A stretch of DNA of 64,000 nt from Bradyrhizobium sp. AZCC 1719 (lineage in GTDB: Bacteria; Pseudomonadota; Alphaproteobacteria; Rhizobiales; Xanthobacteraceae): positions 897,001 to 961,000 of the forward strand of contig NZ_JAZHRU010000001.1 of the NCBI RefSeq assembly GCF_036924525.1, in the 5' to 3' direction. Below are positions 43,743 through 52,840 of this stretch, piece after piece; position 1 is the stretch's first letter, and the number at the start of each line of letters is the position of its first letter. Below the pieces are notes generated by a model. It saw only the letters and a program-made list of their open reading frames with translations, searched no databases and was not told the DNA's origin. The position numbers and the translations under genes are program-made.

Positions 43743-44431
43743 CCCGCCAATCGCTCGCCGGCGCGGCGCACGCTCCAGGCCAGCGCGTTGACGGTGATCA
43801 CGATCGAAATCAGCACGAGGCCGAGGCCGACCGCGAGCGGCAGGTCGCCTTTGGAAGTCTCCAGCGCAATCGCCGTCGTCATGGTGCGGGTGAAGCCTTC
43901 GATGTTGCCGCCGACGATGATGATGGCGCCGACCTCCGCGGCTGCGCGGCCGAAGCCGGCGAGCAGCGCGGTGACCAGGCTGAAGCGCGCGTCCCAGATC
44001 AGCGCCATGACGCGGCCGAGGGCCCCGAGGTTCATCGCGGTGAGTTCGTCGCGGTATTCGAGCCAGAGATCCTCGATGGTCTGGCGCGTCAACGCAGCGA
44101 TGATCGGCGTGACCAGCACGGTCTGCGCGACGATCATGGCGCTCGGGGTGAACAACAGGCCGAACCCGCCGAGCGGCCCGGAGCGCGACAGCGCGAGATA
44201 CACCGCGAGGCCGACAACGACCGGCGGCAGGCCCATCAAGGCGTTGAGCAGGACGATGACGCCCTGGCGGCCGGGAAATCTCGTCAGCGCGATCCAGGCG
44301 CCCAAGGGAATGCCGATCAGCGCGGCCAGCGCCACCGCAGACAGGCTCACATAGAGCGACAGCCGCACGATCGCGAACAGCGCGGGATCGCCGCTGAGGA
44401 CAAGTTGAAGGGCGGACGGGTCGTCTGGCAT
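43739..44431 (-). CDS. tupB: Tungstate ABC transporter permease
   Basis: A 230-residue inner-membrane permease with about five membrane segments and the EAA-like loop LGALGRVMALIWDARFSLVTALLAGFGRAAAEVGA. It forms the channel of the importer. I prefer the ATG at 44431 (MPDDPSALQ), with TTGGAATT upstream; another ATG lies at 44458. It is first in the operon, divergent from the regulator at 44525. Confidence 0.88.
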   Translation of the reverse strand: MPDDPSALQLVLSGDPALFAIVRLSLYVSLSAVALAALIGIPLGAWIALTRFPGRQGVIVLLNALMGLPPVVVGLAVYLALSRSGPLGGFGLLFTPSAMIVAQTVLVTPIIAALTRQTIEDLWLEYRDELTAMNLGALGRVMALIWDARFSLVTALLAGFGRAAAEVGAIIIVGGNIEGFTRTMTTAIALETSKGDLPLAVGLGLVLISIVITVNALAWSVRRAGERLAG

Positions 44432-44524
44432 TTGTAATTCCAACGAGCGCACGGACATCTTGCGCAGATAGCGACGATATGGTCAATTTCTGTAATACTT
44501 GCACTCTGATGCATATTGGTGCCG

Positions 44525-45409
44525 ATGCCGGAGCTCCTCACGACCGACGAAGCGGCGGATTATCTTCGCCTCTCCGAGCGCAAGCTCTACGAGCTGGTGG
44601 CGAACCGCGAAGTGCCCTGCAGCAAGGTGACCGGGCGCTGGCTGTTTCCGCGCACGGCGCTGGATCGCTGGGTGTCCGCCGGACTCATTGCGCCTGCTGG
44701 CCTGGCACAGGTCGCGCCGCCGATCGTCGGCGGCAGCCACGATCCGCTGCTGGAGTGGGGCTTGCGTGAGAGCAATTCCGGCCTCGCCAGCCTTGCCGAA
44801 GGCAGCGAGGAAGGCCTGCGCCGGCTGACGCGTGGCGAGGTGATGGTCGCGGCTATCCATCTGCACCGGCTCGACGGCGATGACGAGAGAGCCAATGTCG
44901 AGGCGGTCGCCGACGCGCCGGGTCTCCACGATGCGGTCGTGCTCGGCTTTGCGCGGCGCGAGCAGGGCATTCTGGTCGCGTCAGGCAATCCGCTTGATCT
45001 AAGCGACATGGCCTCGATCGCGACATCACGCGCACGCATGGCGCAACGCCCGCCCGGCGCCGGCGCGCAATTGCTGCTGCTCGCGCTACTCGCCCGCGCG
45101 GGCATCACGCTCGACGATCTGAAACTTACAAAACCCTCCTTCCCGACCGGCCCCGATATCGCGCAAGCCATCCGCGCCGGCCGCATCGATTGCGGCATCG
45201 CCACGCGAAGCGTGGCGAAATCGGCAGGGCTCGATTTCCTGCCGCTCGTCTGGGAGCGTTTTGATCTGGTGATGCGGCAGCGCGACTATTTCATGAAGGG
45301 ACCGCAGGCGCTGTTCGAGTTCATGCGCGGGTCAAGCTTCCGCGATCGCGCAGGCGAGCTCGGCGGCTATGACGTCAGCGAGGCAGGCGCGGTGCGGCTG
45401 GTGAATTGA
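44525..45409 (+). CDS. Helix-turn-helix regulator with substrate-binding-like domain
   Basis: A 294-residue protein. The N-terminus is an excisionase/MerR-type helix-turn-helix (LLTTDEAADYLRLSERKLYELVANR). The rest (about residues 70-290) is a PBP-like domain of the kind found in molybdate/tungstate sensors: VMVAAIHLHRLD, ILVASGNPLDLSD, and AGRIDCGIATRSVAKSAGLDFLPLVWERFDLVMRQRDYF. It is divergent from tupB and probably senses oxyanion to control the tup operon. The ATG at 44525 is chosen; GTG at 44519 and TTG at 44516 also lie in frame. Confidence 0.84.
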   Translation: MPELLTTDEAADYLRLSERKLYELVANREVPCSKVTGRWLFPRTALDRWVSAGLIAPAGLAQVAPPIVGGSHDPLLEWGLRESNSGLASLAEGSEEGLRRLTRGEVMVAAIHLHRLDGDDERANVEAVADAPGLHDAVVLGFARREQGILVASGNPLDLSDMASIATSRARMAQRPPGAGAQLLLLALLARAGITLDDLKLTKPSFPTGPDIAQAIRAGRIDCGIATRSVAKSAGLDFLPLVWERFDLVMRQRDYFMKGPQALFEFMRGSSFRDRAGELGGYDVSEAGAVRLVN

Positions 45410-45462
45410 GGGACGGACTCATTAGCGCCTAAGCCTTATGCGGATCAACGCGAGCATTTCTC

Positions 45463-46217
45463 ATGGAACAGAACGGCCTCTACGATCGCCCCGATCTGTA
45501 CGACTTGATAGCGCCGCGCGATCCGGCCATGGAACGCTTCTACGTCGAGACGGCTCGCGAACGAGGTGGTCGCGTCCTCGATCTCGCGTGTGGAAGCGGT
45601 CGTCTCACCATTCCGCTGGCCCGATCAGGCCTACGAGTGACTGGAGGCGATCTATCCGCCAAGATGCTCGAGCGTGCGCGACGTTCCGCCGAGGCTCAGT
45701 CGGTCCAGCTCGATCTGGTGCAGTTGGACATGCGCCATTTCGACCTTAAGGGACGCACCTTCGACACCATCATTGTTGCCGTGAATTCGGTTCTGCACCT
45801 GCACAGCTCGGACGATTTCAGGGGCTTTTTTCAATCGGTGGCACGGCACCTATCACCGAAGGGCAGGCTTGTGTTCGACGCTTTCTTCCCGAATGTGGCC
45901 ATGCTCAGCAGCGATCCTGACAGGCGCCAACTGGTCGGAGCGATTGTCCATGACACTCAGGCAACATAATCGTCGAGGAGGCTCTCAGATACGAACCTCT
46001 CACCCAAATCAGTCATGTGGATTGGTATTGGTCGACATCGGCAAAGAAGGATTTCTGGAAAACGCGTTTGCAGATGCGAAACATCTTTCCGCAAGAGATG
46101 CCGTTGCTAGTAGCATCAGGTGGCTTGCGCCTCATCGAGCGCTTTGGCGATTTTGACCGCAGCCCGCTGGCGGCTGGGAGCGCGCGACAAGTATGCGTGT
46201 GTGCTGGCCAGGGATGA
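45463..46217 (+). pseudogene. SAM-dependent methyltransferase, frameshifted
   Basis: The first part (45463-45969) starts MEQNGLYDRPDLYDLIAP and has the SAM motif VLDLACGSGRLTIPL, then stops early. The missing C-terminus continues in another frame from about 45970 to 46217 (IIVEEALRYEPLTQISHVDWYWST, ending RLIERFGDFDRSPLA and RQVCVCAGQG), which is the normal end of this class. One base is missing near 45960; an extra G in CAGG would restore the frame. It is a recent pseudogene or a base-calling error. An intact gene would give about 251 residues. Confidence 0.85.
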
Positions 46218-46291
46218 TAAAATAAGTACCTACGAGCGAGCGTCGACAGAGAACTTGCAGCAAGTGATCCGCGCCCGGGCCGGATCGTCAA

Positions 46292-46834
46292 TCAGCTTGT
46301 GAGAATCAGCTCCCGATCCAGCACGCCCATAAGGATATCGTCCTGCCATTGTCCATCAACGAACGCCGCTTCGCGTTCGCGGCCCTCGATCATGAAACCA
46401 CACTTGCGGTAGCACGCGATCGCACGATCATTGCTCGCCAGCACGCGCACGGATATCCGATGAAATCCAATTGAGAAGATGTAATTCAGAGCCAGGCGAA
46501 TGGCTTCGGAACCATAGCCTTTTCCGAGATGCGCCGGATCTTCGATACCGATCGCCAGCGATGCCCGTTGGTCGCGCTGATTCAGTCCGAAAAAACGGAT
46601 ATGGCCGATAAAGCCCTTAACGTCGATTACCCAAGCATATTCCTGGCTCTCGATGAAAGCGATCAGCGATTCCGCATGGTTGCGAGTGAAGGCGGCAGCG
46701 GGATCGAACGTAGCGCCATAGGCTTCCACAATTTCCCTATGTGTCCCTAGCCTGAGGCGAGCCTCTATGTCTTCCGCATGTGGCTTACGAAGGATCAGGC
46801 GATCGCTAGTTAGAATGGGAATCTCTCGTGCCAT
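46292..46834 (-). CDS. GNAT-family N-acetyltransferase (RimJ-like)
   Basis: A 180-residue acetyltransferase with the RimJ/RimL-type pattern: LTSDRLILRKPHAEDIEARLRL at the start, the acetyl-CoA loop HLGKGYGSEAIRLAL, and VLASNDRAIACYRKCGFMIEGREREAAFVDG. It moves an acetyl group to an amine, perhaps a protein N-terminus or antibiotic. The ATG at 46834 (MAREIPIL) fits the family; the frame is open 33 codons upstream. Confidence 0.87.
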   Translation of the reverse strand: MAREIPILTSDRLILRKPHAEDIEARLRLGTHREIVEAYGATFDPAAAFTRNHAESLIAFIESQEYAWVIDVKGFIGHIRFFGLNQRDQRASLAIGIEDPAHLGKGYGSEAIRLALNYIFSIGFHRISVRVLASNDRAIACYRKCGFMIEGREREAAFVDGQWQDDILMGVLDRELILTS

Positions 46835-46911
46835 GCCTTCATCGTAGAAAGATGGCACCTCGCTTTCAAGCGCCGGCTTTCGTGCAAGCAAATCCGCGAC
46901 GCGATAGTCAC

Positions 46912-48180
46912 TCACCGCCGCCCCGGCAACCAAGCGACATATCCCGCTTCGCCGAGCCGCTTCATCACCTCATCCAGATGCGCGCGGTCGCGGGTTTCGA
47001 TGACGACTTCGAGCAAGGTGCCCTTGGCGGGCAGGTCGGAGAAGGTTCGCTGGTGCGAGACTTCGATGATGTTGGCGCCGGCTTCGGCGAGCAGCGCCGA
47101 GACGGCGGCGAGCTGGCCGGGCCGGTCGACGATGTCGATGGCAATCTGCGTCAGTCGGCCCTCGCGCGCGAGTTCGCGGGTCAGCACGGAGGCGATCAGC
47201 CGGGTATCGATGTTGCCGCCGGTTAGCACAAGGCCGACATTGCGGCCGGCAAAGCGCTCCGGCGCGGCCAGCACCGCGGCAAGGCCCGCCGCGCCGGCGC
47301 CCTCGACCACGGTCTTTTCGATCGCGATCAGCATCGCCACCGCGCGCTCGATCTGGTCTTCGGTGACGAGCACGATGTCGTCGACGAGACGGCGGATGAT
47401 TTCGGTGGTGATCCGGCCCGGCACCTTCACCGCAATACCCTCAGCGAGCGTATCGCCGCGCATCGGCAGACGATCGCCCTTGATGGCGTTGTACATCGAG
47501 GGATAGAGCTGTGCCTGCACGCCTATGATCTGCAGATCCGGCTTCAGCGATTTGGCCGCAACCGCCATGCCGGAAATCAGCCCGCCACCGCCGATCGGCA
47601 CCACCAGCGTATCGAGCTGCGGCGCGGCCCGCAGCATTTCGACCGCGATGGTGCCCTGCCCCGCGATGATCAAGGGATCGTCGTACGGATGGATCATGAT
47701 CATGCCGTGCGCCTCGCCATGCGTGCGGGCGAATTCGCCGGCCTCTTCCAGCGTCTTGCCGGAGATGATCGTGTTCGCGCCATGACGCCGCGTGTTCTCG
47801 ATCTTCACCATTGGGGTACCGACCGGCATCACGATGGCTGCGGGAATCCCGAGCTGGCTCGCATGATAGGCCACGCCCTGCGCGTGGTTGCCGGCCGACA
47901 TCGCGATCACGCCGCGCCGCCGCTCCTCCGGTGACAGCGCCAGCAGCCGGTTGAGCGCGCCGCGCTCCTTGAAGGTCGAGGTGAACTGCAGATTCTCGAA
48001 TTTGAGCCAAAGATTGCAGCCGCAGATCTCGCTCAGCGTCCGGCTCTGGTCGCATTCGGTAACGAGGACCGACCCGGCAATGGACGCGCCCGCAGCCGCG
48101 ATGTCCTCGGGCGTGACGGCAAGGCGGCCGGGCTCGGAACCGACTTTTGTCGGCGGTACATTTTTAGGAGGATTCGGCAT
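46912..48180 (-). CDS. ilvA: Threonine ammonia-lyase (with ACT domain)
   Basis: A 422-residue PLP enzyme that deaminates threonine to 2-oxobutanoate, the first step of isoleucine synthesis or of threonine breakdown. The PLP lysine is K71 in QFTSTFKERGA, SAGNHAQG binds substrate, and GGGGLISG holds the PLP phosphate. The C-terminal 80 residues are one ACT domain (AIDIVDRPGQLAAVSALLAEAGANIIEVSHQRTF). The one-ACT layout fits the shorter form. The start at 48180 follows GAGG. It is divergent from the response regulator at 48341. Confidence 0.92.
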   Translation of the reverse strand: MPNPPKNVPPTKVGSEPGRLAVTPEDIAAAGASIAGSVLVTECDQSRTLSEICGCNLWLKFENLQFTSTFKERGALNRLLALSPEERRRGVIAMSAGNHAQGVAYHASQLGIPAAIVMPVGTPMVKIENTRRHGANTIISGKTLEEAGEFARTHGEAHGMIMIHPYDDPLIIAGQGTIAVEMLRAAPQLDTLVVPIGGGGLISGMAVAAKSLKPDLQIIGVQAQLYPSMYNAIKGDRLPMRGDTLAEGIAVKVPGRITTEIIRRLVDDIVLVTEDQIERAVAMLIAIEKTVVEGAGAAGLAAVLAAPERFAGRNVGLVLTGGNIDTRLIASVLTRELAREGRLTQIAIDIVDRPGQLAAVSALLAEAGANIIEVSHQRTFSDLPAKGTLLEVVIETRDRAHLDEVMKRLGEAGYVAWLPGRR

Positions 48181-48340
48181 TTCGGTGGCCTCGTTGAGAG
48201 GCAATCGTATAGGCCTTTTCGGCTCCTTTCGCCTCCCTCGAATCTCGTAAAACTCCCGCCCCATGAACATGGGTGTCGCAAAAAACTGCCACGGGGTTAC
48301 ACTTGCGCGGGCTGCAGGGACAGGCAGCCGGAGTTTTCAG

Positions 48341-49018
48341 ATGAATTCATTGAGCGACGGGCCCAAGGCGGAAGCCATCACGGTGGTGCTGGTCGAGGAC
48401 GACGCGCCGACGCTGTGGCGGCTGCAGGACGCGCTCGCCAAGGCCGGGTACCAGGTCAGGGCCGCGGGCACGCTCGCGGAAGCCCGCGCCTGTCTCGCGC
48501 AGGGCGCGCCAAAGGTGCTGTTGACCGATCTTCAGTTGCCGGACGGCCATGGCGTCGACCTGATCCGCGAGACCCGCCGGCGCTTTCCCGATACCGAGAT
48601 CATGGTGATCTCGATTCTCGGCGATGAGGAAAGCGTGATTTCGGCGATCACGGTCGGCGCGACAGGCTATCTGCTCAAGGACGCATTCCCGACCGACATC
48701 GCCGCCACCGTGCGCGACCTCGTCGCCGGCCATTCGCCGATCTCGGCCTCGATCGCGCGTTTCATCGTGCGGCGAACCCAGAGCACGCCGGAGCCGCCGC
48801 CCGGCCCAGTACTCAACACCGCCAAACTGACGCCGCGCGAAATCGACATTCTCTGGGGCATCGCCAAGGGCTTTAGCTACGCCGAGATCGCCAGCCATCT
48901 CGGCCTGTCGCGCCAAACCGTGCCCGGGCATATCAAGAGCATCTATCGTAAGCTCGAGGTTCATACCCGGGGCGAGGCGGTGTTCGAGGCGGTCCAGCAA
49001 GGCTTGATCAAGTTGTGA
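48341..49018 (+). CDS. NarL-family response regulator
   Basis: A 225-residue regulator: receiver with acidic residues D20-D21 and phosphoacceptor D63 (LLTDLQLPDGHG), switch Lys in YLLKDAFP, and a LuxR-type DNA-binding domain (LTPREIDILWGIAKGFSYAEIASHLGLSRQTVPGHIKSIYRKL). The start is the ATG at 48341; the frame is open to 48263. Its stop overlaps the kinase GTG start (GTGA), so the pair is co-translated. Targets are unknown. Confidence 0.9.
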   Translation: MNSLSDGPKAEAITVVLVEDDAPTLWRLQDALAKAGYQVRAAGTLAEARACLAQGAPKVLLTDLQLPDGHGVDLIRETRRRFPDTEIMVISILGDEESVISAITVGATGYLLKDAFPTDIAATVRDLVAGHSPISASIARFIVRRTQSTPEPPPGPVLNTAKLTPREIDILWGIAKGFSYAEIASHLGLSRQTVPGHIKSIYRKLEVHTRGEAVFEAVQQGLIKL

Positions 49019-50961
49019 ACGATCACGGCGACGACGTGCAACCGGAGCTGCCCGGCCGCGTGCGGCGTCGGCTGCGATCGTCCCGTCTCATCCAGTATCT
49101 GCTGCTGCAGGCGGTGATCGCCGTCGCCGGCGTCGCGGTGCTTCTGCAATCGCTGCCCGGACCTCCCGCGCAGTATCAGGTGACGGCCTTTCAGCTCACC
49201 GAAGCCGGCGCCGAGCGGGCGGTGACGCTGCCGTACTTCTCCCCGTTGCGGAATGCAATGAACGATCCGCCCCGCTTCAGGGGACACTTCGTCCACCCGG
49301 CCGGCGAGGCCTCGCGGGCCTGGTCGGTGTTCCTGCCGCGCTTCACCAACGGCGTCGAGGTTACCGTCAACGATGTCGTGATCCTCGATAGCCGGCGCGA
49401 TCCCGCCGCCAACCGGCCCGACCGCAACACGCCGGCGATTGCGGTGATCCCCGCTTCGGTGCTGCGCGATGGCGACAACGCCATCTCGATCCGGCTGTTC
49501 ATCTGGGGTCCGATCACAGGTTTTCTCGATCGCATCTGGGTCGGCCCGGACGAAGAGTTGCGCCCGACCTACAATCTGAGAACGCTGGTGTTCGTGACAT
49601 TGCCGGTGGTGTTCTCATCCTGGCAGGCGATTCTGGCGGTCATCCTCGGCATCATGTGGGTGATGCGTCGCCACGAACCGGCCTACGGCGTCCTGGCGGC
49701 GGCGATGGCCGTGGGTGTCGGCCAGGCGTTCCTGCAAACGCCGATGGGCGAGACGCCGTTTTCCAGGTTCAATGTGATCCTGATTTCCTCCGCGCCGATC
49801 GAAAGCGCACTGGTGCTGGTCTTTGCGCTGCTGCTCTCGGGCTGGAAGTGGCAGCGCTACGCCTGGATCATCTTCATTCCGGGCATCGCCTTGGCGCTGG
49901 CCGGCCTGTTCGGAAATCAGGCGCTGGTGCGCGCCCTCTTCCTGATTCTCGCCGTACCGATGGTCGGCATCTCCCTTCTCATTATGGCCGTCGTTACCGC
50001 GCGATCGGCGCTGCAACGGCAGAACGTCGCGAGCTTCCTGCTCGGCTGCGCGGTCACGATCATGCTGACCTGCTGGATCGTCGACCTGCTCTCGGTGTTT
50101 CAGATGATGCCCAACCGCATCTTCACCGCGCGGTTGTCCTATTCGGCGATGCTGGTCGCGATCGGCGCGGGGCTCACCTGGCGGTTCGCCCGGGCGCTGA
50201 ACCAGGTCGACGGCTTTGCCGGCCGCCTCGTCACCCAGGTGCGCGAGGCGGAGGAGAAGCTGAAGGCCAGTTTCGCCCGCGAGGAGGAGCGCGCCCGCGC
50301 CGCGGCGCTGGCGCGGGAGCGCACGCGCCTGATGCGCGACCTGCATGACGGGCTCGGCGGCCAGCTCGTGAGCATCGTGGCGCTCAGCGAGCGCGGCAAT
50401 GGCAGCGCGGGGATCGGCGATGCGGCCCGCGCGGCGCTGAAGGATTTGCGCCTCGTCATCGACTCCATGGACGACATCGGCGGCGATCTGATGCTGGCGC
50501 TCGGCTCATGGCGCGAGCGCGCCATGGCGCAGCTTCGTCCGCATGACATCGCGCTGGACTGGCGGGCGGTCACGGCGCAGGGCCTGCCGGTTCATCCCGA
50601 ACTGCGGCCGTGGCACGTCATCCAGATCGTGCGGCTGTTGGATGAAGCGGTGACCAATGCGGTCAAGCACGCCGAGGCACGGCGCATTACGGTGAGGATC
50701 GAGACGCTGGCCAGCGCCGACGGCCTCGAGCGCGGCTGCATCACCGTCGAGGATGACGGCAGGGGGTTTGAGATCACGCCTGACGGCGGAGCCGCCGGAG
50801 CAGCGAAAACGGCGCGCGGCCTGCGCAACATGCGAAGCCGTGCCGCGCGCTGCGGCGCGGAGCTGGAACTGAGCTCCTGCGCCCAAGGGACTCACAAAGG
50901 TACGCGCGTGAGGCTGACCTTGCCCCACCGCTTTCCCGACAGCGACGGCGCTGCCGGTTAG
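49015..50961 (+). CDS. Sensor histidine kinase with 7TM-type sensory region
   Basis: A 648-residue membrane kinase. It has one membrane segment near residue 28-45, an extracytoplasmic jelly-roll-like domain of about 140 residues (YFSPLRNAMNDPPRFRGHF, VNDVVILDSRRDPA), then about seven membrane segments (190-400), as in 7TMR-DISM sensors. A coiled linker is followed by the HisKA_3-like box LMRDLHDGLGGQLV and an ATPase domain (LLDEAVTNAVKHAEARRI, VEDDGRGFE, GLRNMRSRA). The partner is the regulator it overlaps by four bases. The signal is unknown, possibly a carbohydrate-like ligand by family analogy. Confidence 0.87.
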   Translation: MNDHGDDVQPELPGRVRRRLRSSRLIQYLLLQAVIAVAGVAVLLQSLPGPPAQYQVTAFQLTEAGAERAVTLPYFSPLRNAMNDPPRFRGHFVHPAGEASRAWSVFLPRFTNGVEVTVNDVVILDSRRDPAANRPDRNTPAIAVIPASVLRDGDNAISIRLFIWGPITGFLDRIWVGPDEELRPTYNLRTLVFVTLPVVFSSWQAILAVILGIMWVMRRHEPAYGVLAAAMAVGVGQAFLQTPMGETPFSRFNVILISSAPIESALVLVFALLLSGWKWQRYAWIIFIPGIALALAGLFGNQALVRALFLILAVPMVGISLLIMAVVTARSALQRQNVASFLLGCAVTIMLTCWIVDLLSVFQMMPNRIFTARLSYSAMLVAIGAGLTWRFARALNQVDGFAGRLVTQVREAEEKLKASFAREEERARAAALARERTRLMRDLHDGLGGQLVSIVALSERGNGSAGIGDAARAALKDLRLVIDSMDDIGGDLMLALGSWRERAMAQLRPHDIALDWRAVTAQGLPVHPELRPWHVIQIVRLLDEAVTNAVKHAEARRITVRIETLASADGLERGCITVEDDGRGFEITPDGGAAGAAKTARGLRNMRSRAARCGAELELSSCAQGTHKGTRVRLTLPHRFPDSDGAAG

Positions 50962-50978
50962 CATTGCTGAGTCGTGGA

Positions 50979-51078
50979 CCCTCATGGTGAGGAGCGCGAA
51001 GCGCGTCTCGAACCATGAAGCCCGTCTGTGGCCTACATCCTTCGAGACGCCCGCTCTGCGGGCTCCTCAGGATGAGGG
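50979..51078. repeat. Imperfect long palindrome, intergenic
   Basis: The left part (CCCTCATGGTGAGGAG onward, through GTCTCGAA) is mirrored by the right part (TTCGAGACGC through CTCAGGATGAGGG). Arms are about 35 bases with several mismatches. This is a REP-like element type I associate with Bradyrhizobium and Rhodopseudomonas. It lies just after the kinase stop, between convergent genes. Confidence 0.75.
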
Positions 51079-51119
51079 GCCTGGGAAGCTGGGACGCACT
51101 ACAATTAGCACGTTCTACC

Positions 51120-51425
51120 TCAGCGGCGACCAACGCGGTTGACCGGGCCACCGCGGTTCATCGGCGTGCCGGGACGAACGCCGACGCCCCGAGCTCCGAC
51201 GCCCACAGCGCCGACGCCGACACGGGCAACGCCAACGGCCGGCGTCACGACCGCAGCCGCCGCGACCGGCGTCGGACGCGCGACGCAGCCCTTCGGCACG
51301 CCAACCGTCTTGCAATAAACCACTGCAGCCTGGGCAGAGCTTACGCCGCCGACTGCAAAGGACGCCACGGCCGAAAACGCCGCGAGCGTCAGACCTGCGC
51401 TCAGCCAACCTGTCTTCTTCAACAT
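51120..51425 (-). CDS. Small exported Val/Gly/Ala-repeat protein
   Basis: A 101-residue protein with signal peptide (GLTLAAFSAVASFAVGGVSSAQA), a Cys pair (VVYCKTVGVPKGCVARP) and a degenerate repeat of VGVG/GVGA units ending PMNRGGPVNRVGRR. GGGAGAGA precedes the start. The role is unknown, probably envelope. Confidence 0.75.
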   Translation of the reverse strand: MLKKTGWLSAGLTLAAFSAVASFAVGGVSSAQAAVVYCKTVGVPKGCVARPTPVAAAAVVTPAVGVARVGVGAVGVGARGVGVRPGTPMNRGGPVNRVGRR

Positions 51426-51669
51426 GTGTCATCTCTCCCGAATTGGGCGTGCAGCTCTTTGCGATGTGCCCGATCGGTCACCGCAGCCGACGCGAGATGT
51501 ACATGGTCCATCGAGATGCCCGGCAACATCCCATGAAAATGGTGTGAGTGCGCGCGGGGCGATTTGCGGCCCGCTTCCGACGCCATGAACATGGCATGGA
51601 CCGCCGGCGCAAGCTCGACGAGTTTTCGCGCGCTTTCAATCTCCCATTCTCGTCAAAAGGTGATCCACG

Positions 51670-51903
51670 ATGAAATCAATCCATGTCGCGGCCGCAGCCC
51701 TGATCCTGTCGCTCGGCGCCGGCTCGCTGGCGCAGGCGCAATCCGGCCCCACTCCCCAGGAGCAGATGGCCTGCCGTTCGGATGCCGGAAAATTCTGCGC
51801 CGAACATATCGGCAAGCCGCCGCAGATGAATGCCTGCCTGAAAGCGAACAAGACGAAGCTGTCGGATGGCTGCCGCAAGGTGGTGGAATCGCGCGGCGGC
51901 TAA
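51670..51903 (+). CDS. Small exported Cys-rich-repeat protein
   Basis: A 77-residue protein with signal peptide (VAAAALILSLGAGSLAQA) and a four-cysteine mature part (MACRSDAGKFCAEHIG, then NACLKANKTKLSDGC) of the cysteine-rich-repeat type. Cysteines are spaced for two disulfides, so it is a likely Dsb substrate. AAAGGTGATCC precedes the ATG. Function is unknown. The 244-base gap upstream (51426-51669) has no other gene. Confidence 0.75.
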   Translation: MKSIHVAAAALILSLGAGSLAQAQSGPTPQEQMACRSDAGKFCAEHIGKPPQMNACLKANKTKLSDGCRKVVESRGG

Positions 51904-52036
51904 GACGTGCGGCGGCTAGCTGAGTCCATGTGCCGCGACAACTTGGGTCCGACACGTGGGTCCAGGCTCTGTGGTGCAGCGTTTCACGCTGCACCACGTC
52001 CGGGACACGGATACCCCGTTCGAAGTAAACGATCGA

Positions 52037-52735
52037 TCAATCCTGATCGAACAGCCTGATCCGGGGCATTTCGATCCGTGCCGGCTCGCCAGCGAACGCT
52101 TCTTCGCGGATGATGATGCGCCGCGGCTCGGTTGCTTCCCGGACCTGCGTCTCGACCGCCTCGAGGTCCTGCTCGCGTGGCTGCTGGAAGCGGCGCTTGT
52201 CGGCCCAGCGCTGGCGCCGCTCGGCGCGCCGCTGTTCGGCGGCAGCCCGTTTGAGATCGGCATCACGCGCCCTCGCAAACGCCTCCTGGGGCGCAGCAGT
52301 TTTCTCCGGCGCAGCCGTCTTTTCGCTGGCCTGTTCGGCGGGCTTCGAGGGCTTCGGCGGTGGCGGTACAGGTTGAGCGGCCGCTGCGTTATTGGCCGTC
52401 TTCTCTTCAACATTGTTGGCGGGCGGCGGCGCCGCCGCCGTTTGCGGCTGTGGTTGCGTTTGGGGCTGTGGCTGCGTCTGTTGGGGCTGCGTTTGCGGCT
52501 GCTCCTGGGCGGGCGCGGTATTGGCCGCAGCCGCCGTCGCCGCGACGTAGGGCACCGGTTCCGATGGCTCCGTCGAGACGGGTATCGCCTCCGCTGACAT
52601 CCGGCGTTCCAGTTTCGAGATCACATGCGTCGGCGGGCTGACGATGTTGGCAGCCAGGTATCCGCCGCCGAGACCGGCGGCGACCGCGACGACCACGGTT
52701 CCTGCCCCCGCAAAAAAGGCGGTTGATGCGCGCAT
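52037..52735 (-). CDS. Single-span protein with Pro/Gln repeats and basic helical domain
   Basis: A 232-residue protein of unknown function. One membrane segment (AFFAGAGTVVVAVAAGLGGGYLAA) is followed by an Ala-rich linker, a PQ repeat (QPQTQPQQTQPQPQTQPQPQ), a Pro/Lys-rich stretch, and a highly charged helix (AEQRRAERRQRWADKRR). It looks like a membrane anchor with a wall- or partner-spanning linker. MPMRAST gives two nearby starts; I chose the second. Confidence 0.68.
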   Translation of the reverse strand: MRASTAFFAGAGTVVVAVAAGLGGGYLAANIVSPPTHVISKLERRMSAEAIPVSTEPSEPVPYVAATAAAANTAPAQEQPQTQPQQTQPQPQTQPQPQTAAAPPPANNVEEKTANNAAAAQPVPPPPKPSKPAEQASEKTAAPEKTAAPQEAFARARDADLKRAAAEQRRAERRQRWADKRRFQQPREQDLEAVETQVREATEPRRIIIREEAFAGEPARIEMPRIRLFDQD

Positions 52736-52840
52736 CGGCAAACTCCCTCATCCACGCGGGCAACGCGTGGGGTAGAGTGATGTTCCGGTGCGGATGTGTG
52801 TGTAAGACGGGCGGAACCAGCGGCCGATGCAGATCGCCGC

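Noticed and set aside
43014..44504. A 496-codon frame spanning the ATPase and permease region of the tup operon
   Set aside because: Only its downstream 242 codons are the TupC ATPase; the upstream part is out of frame with the clear TupB permease and is a shadow.
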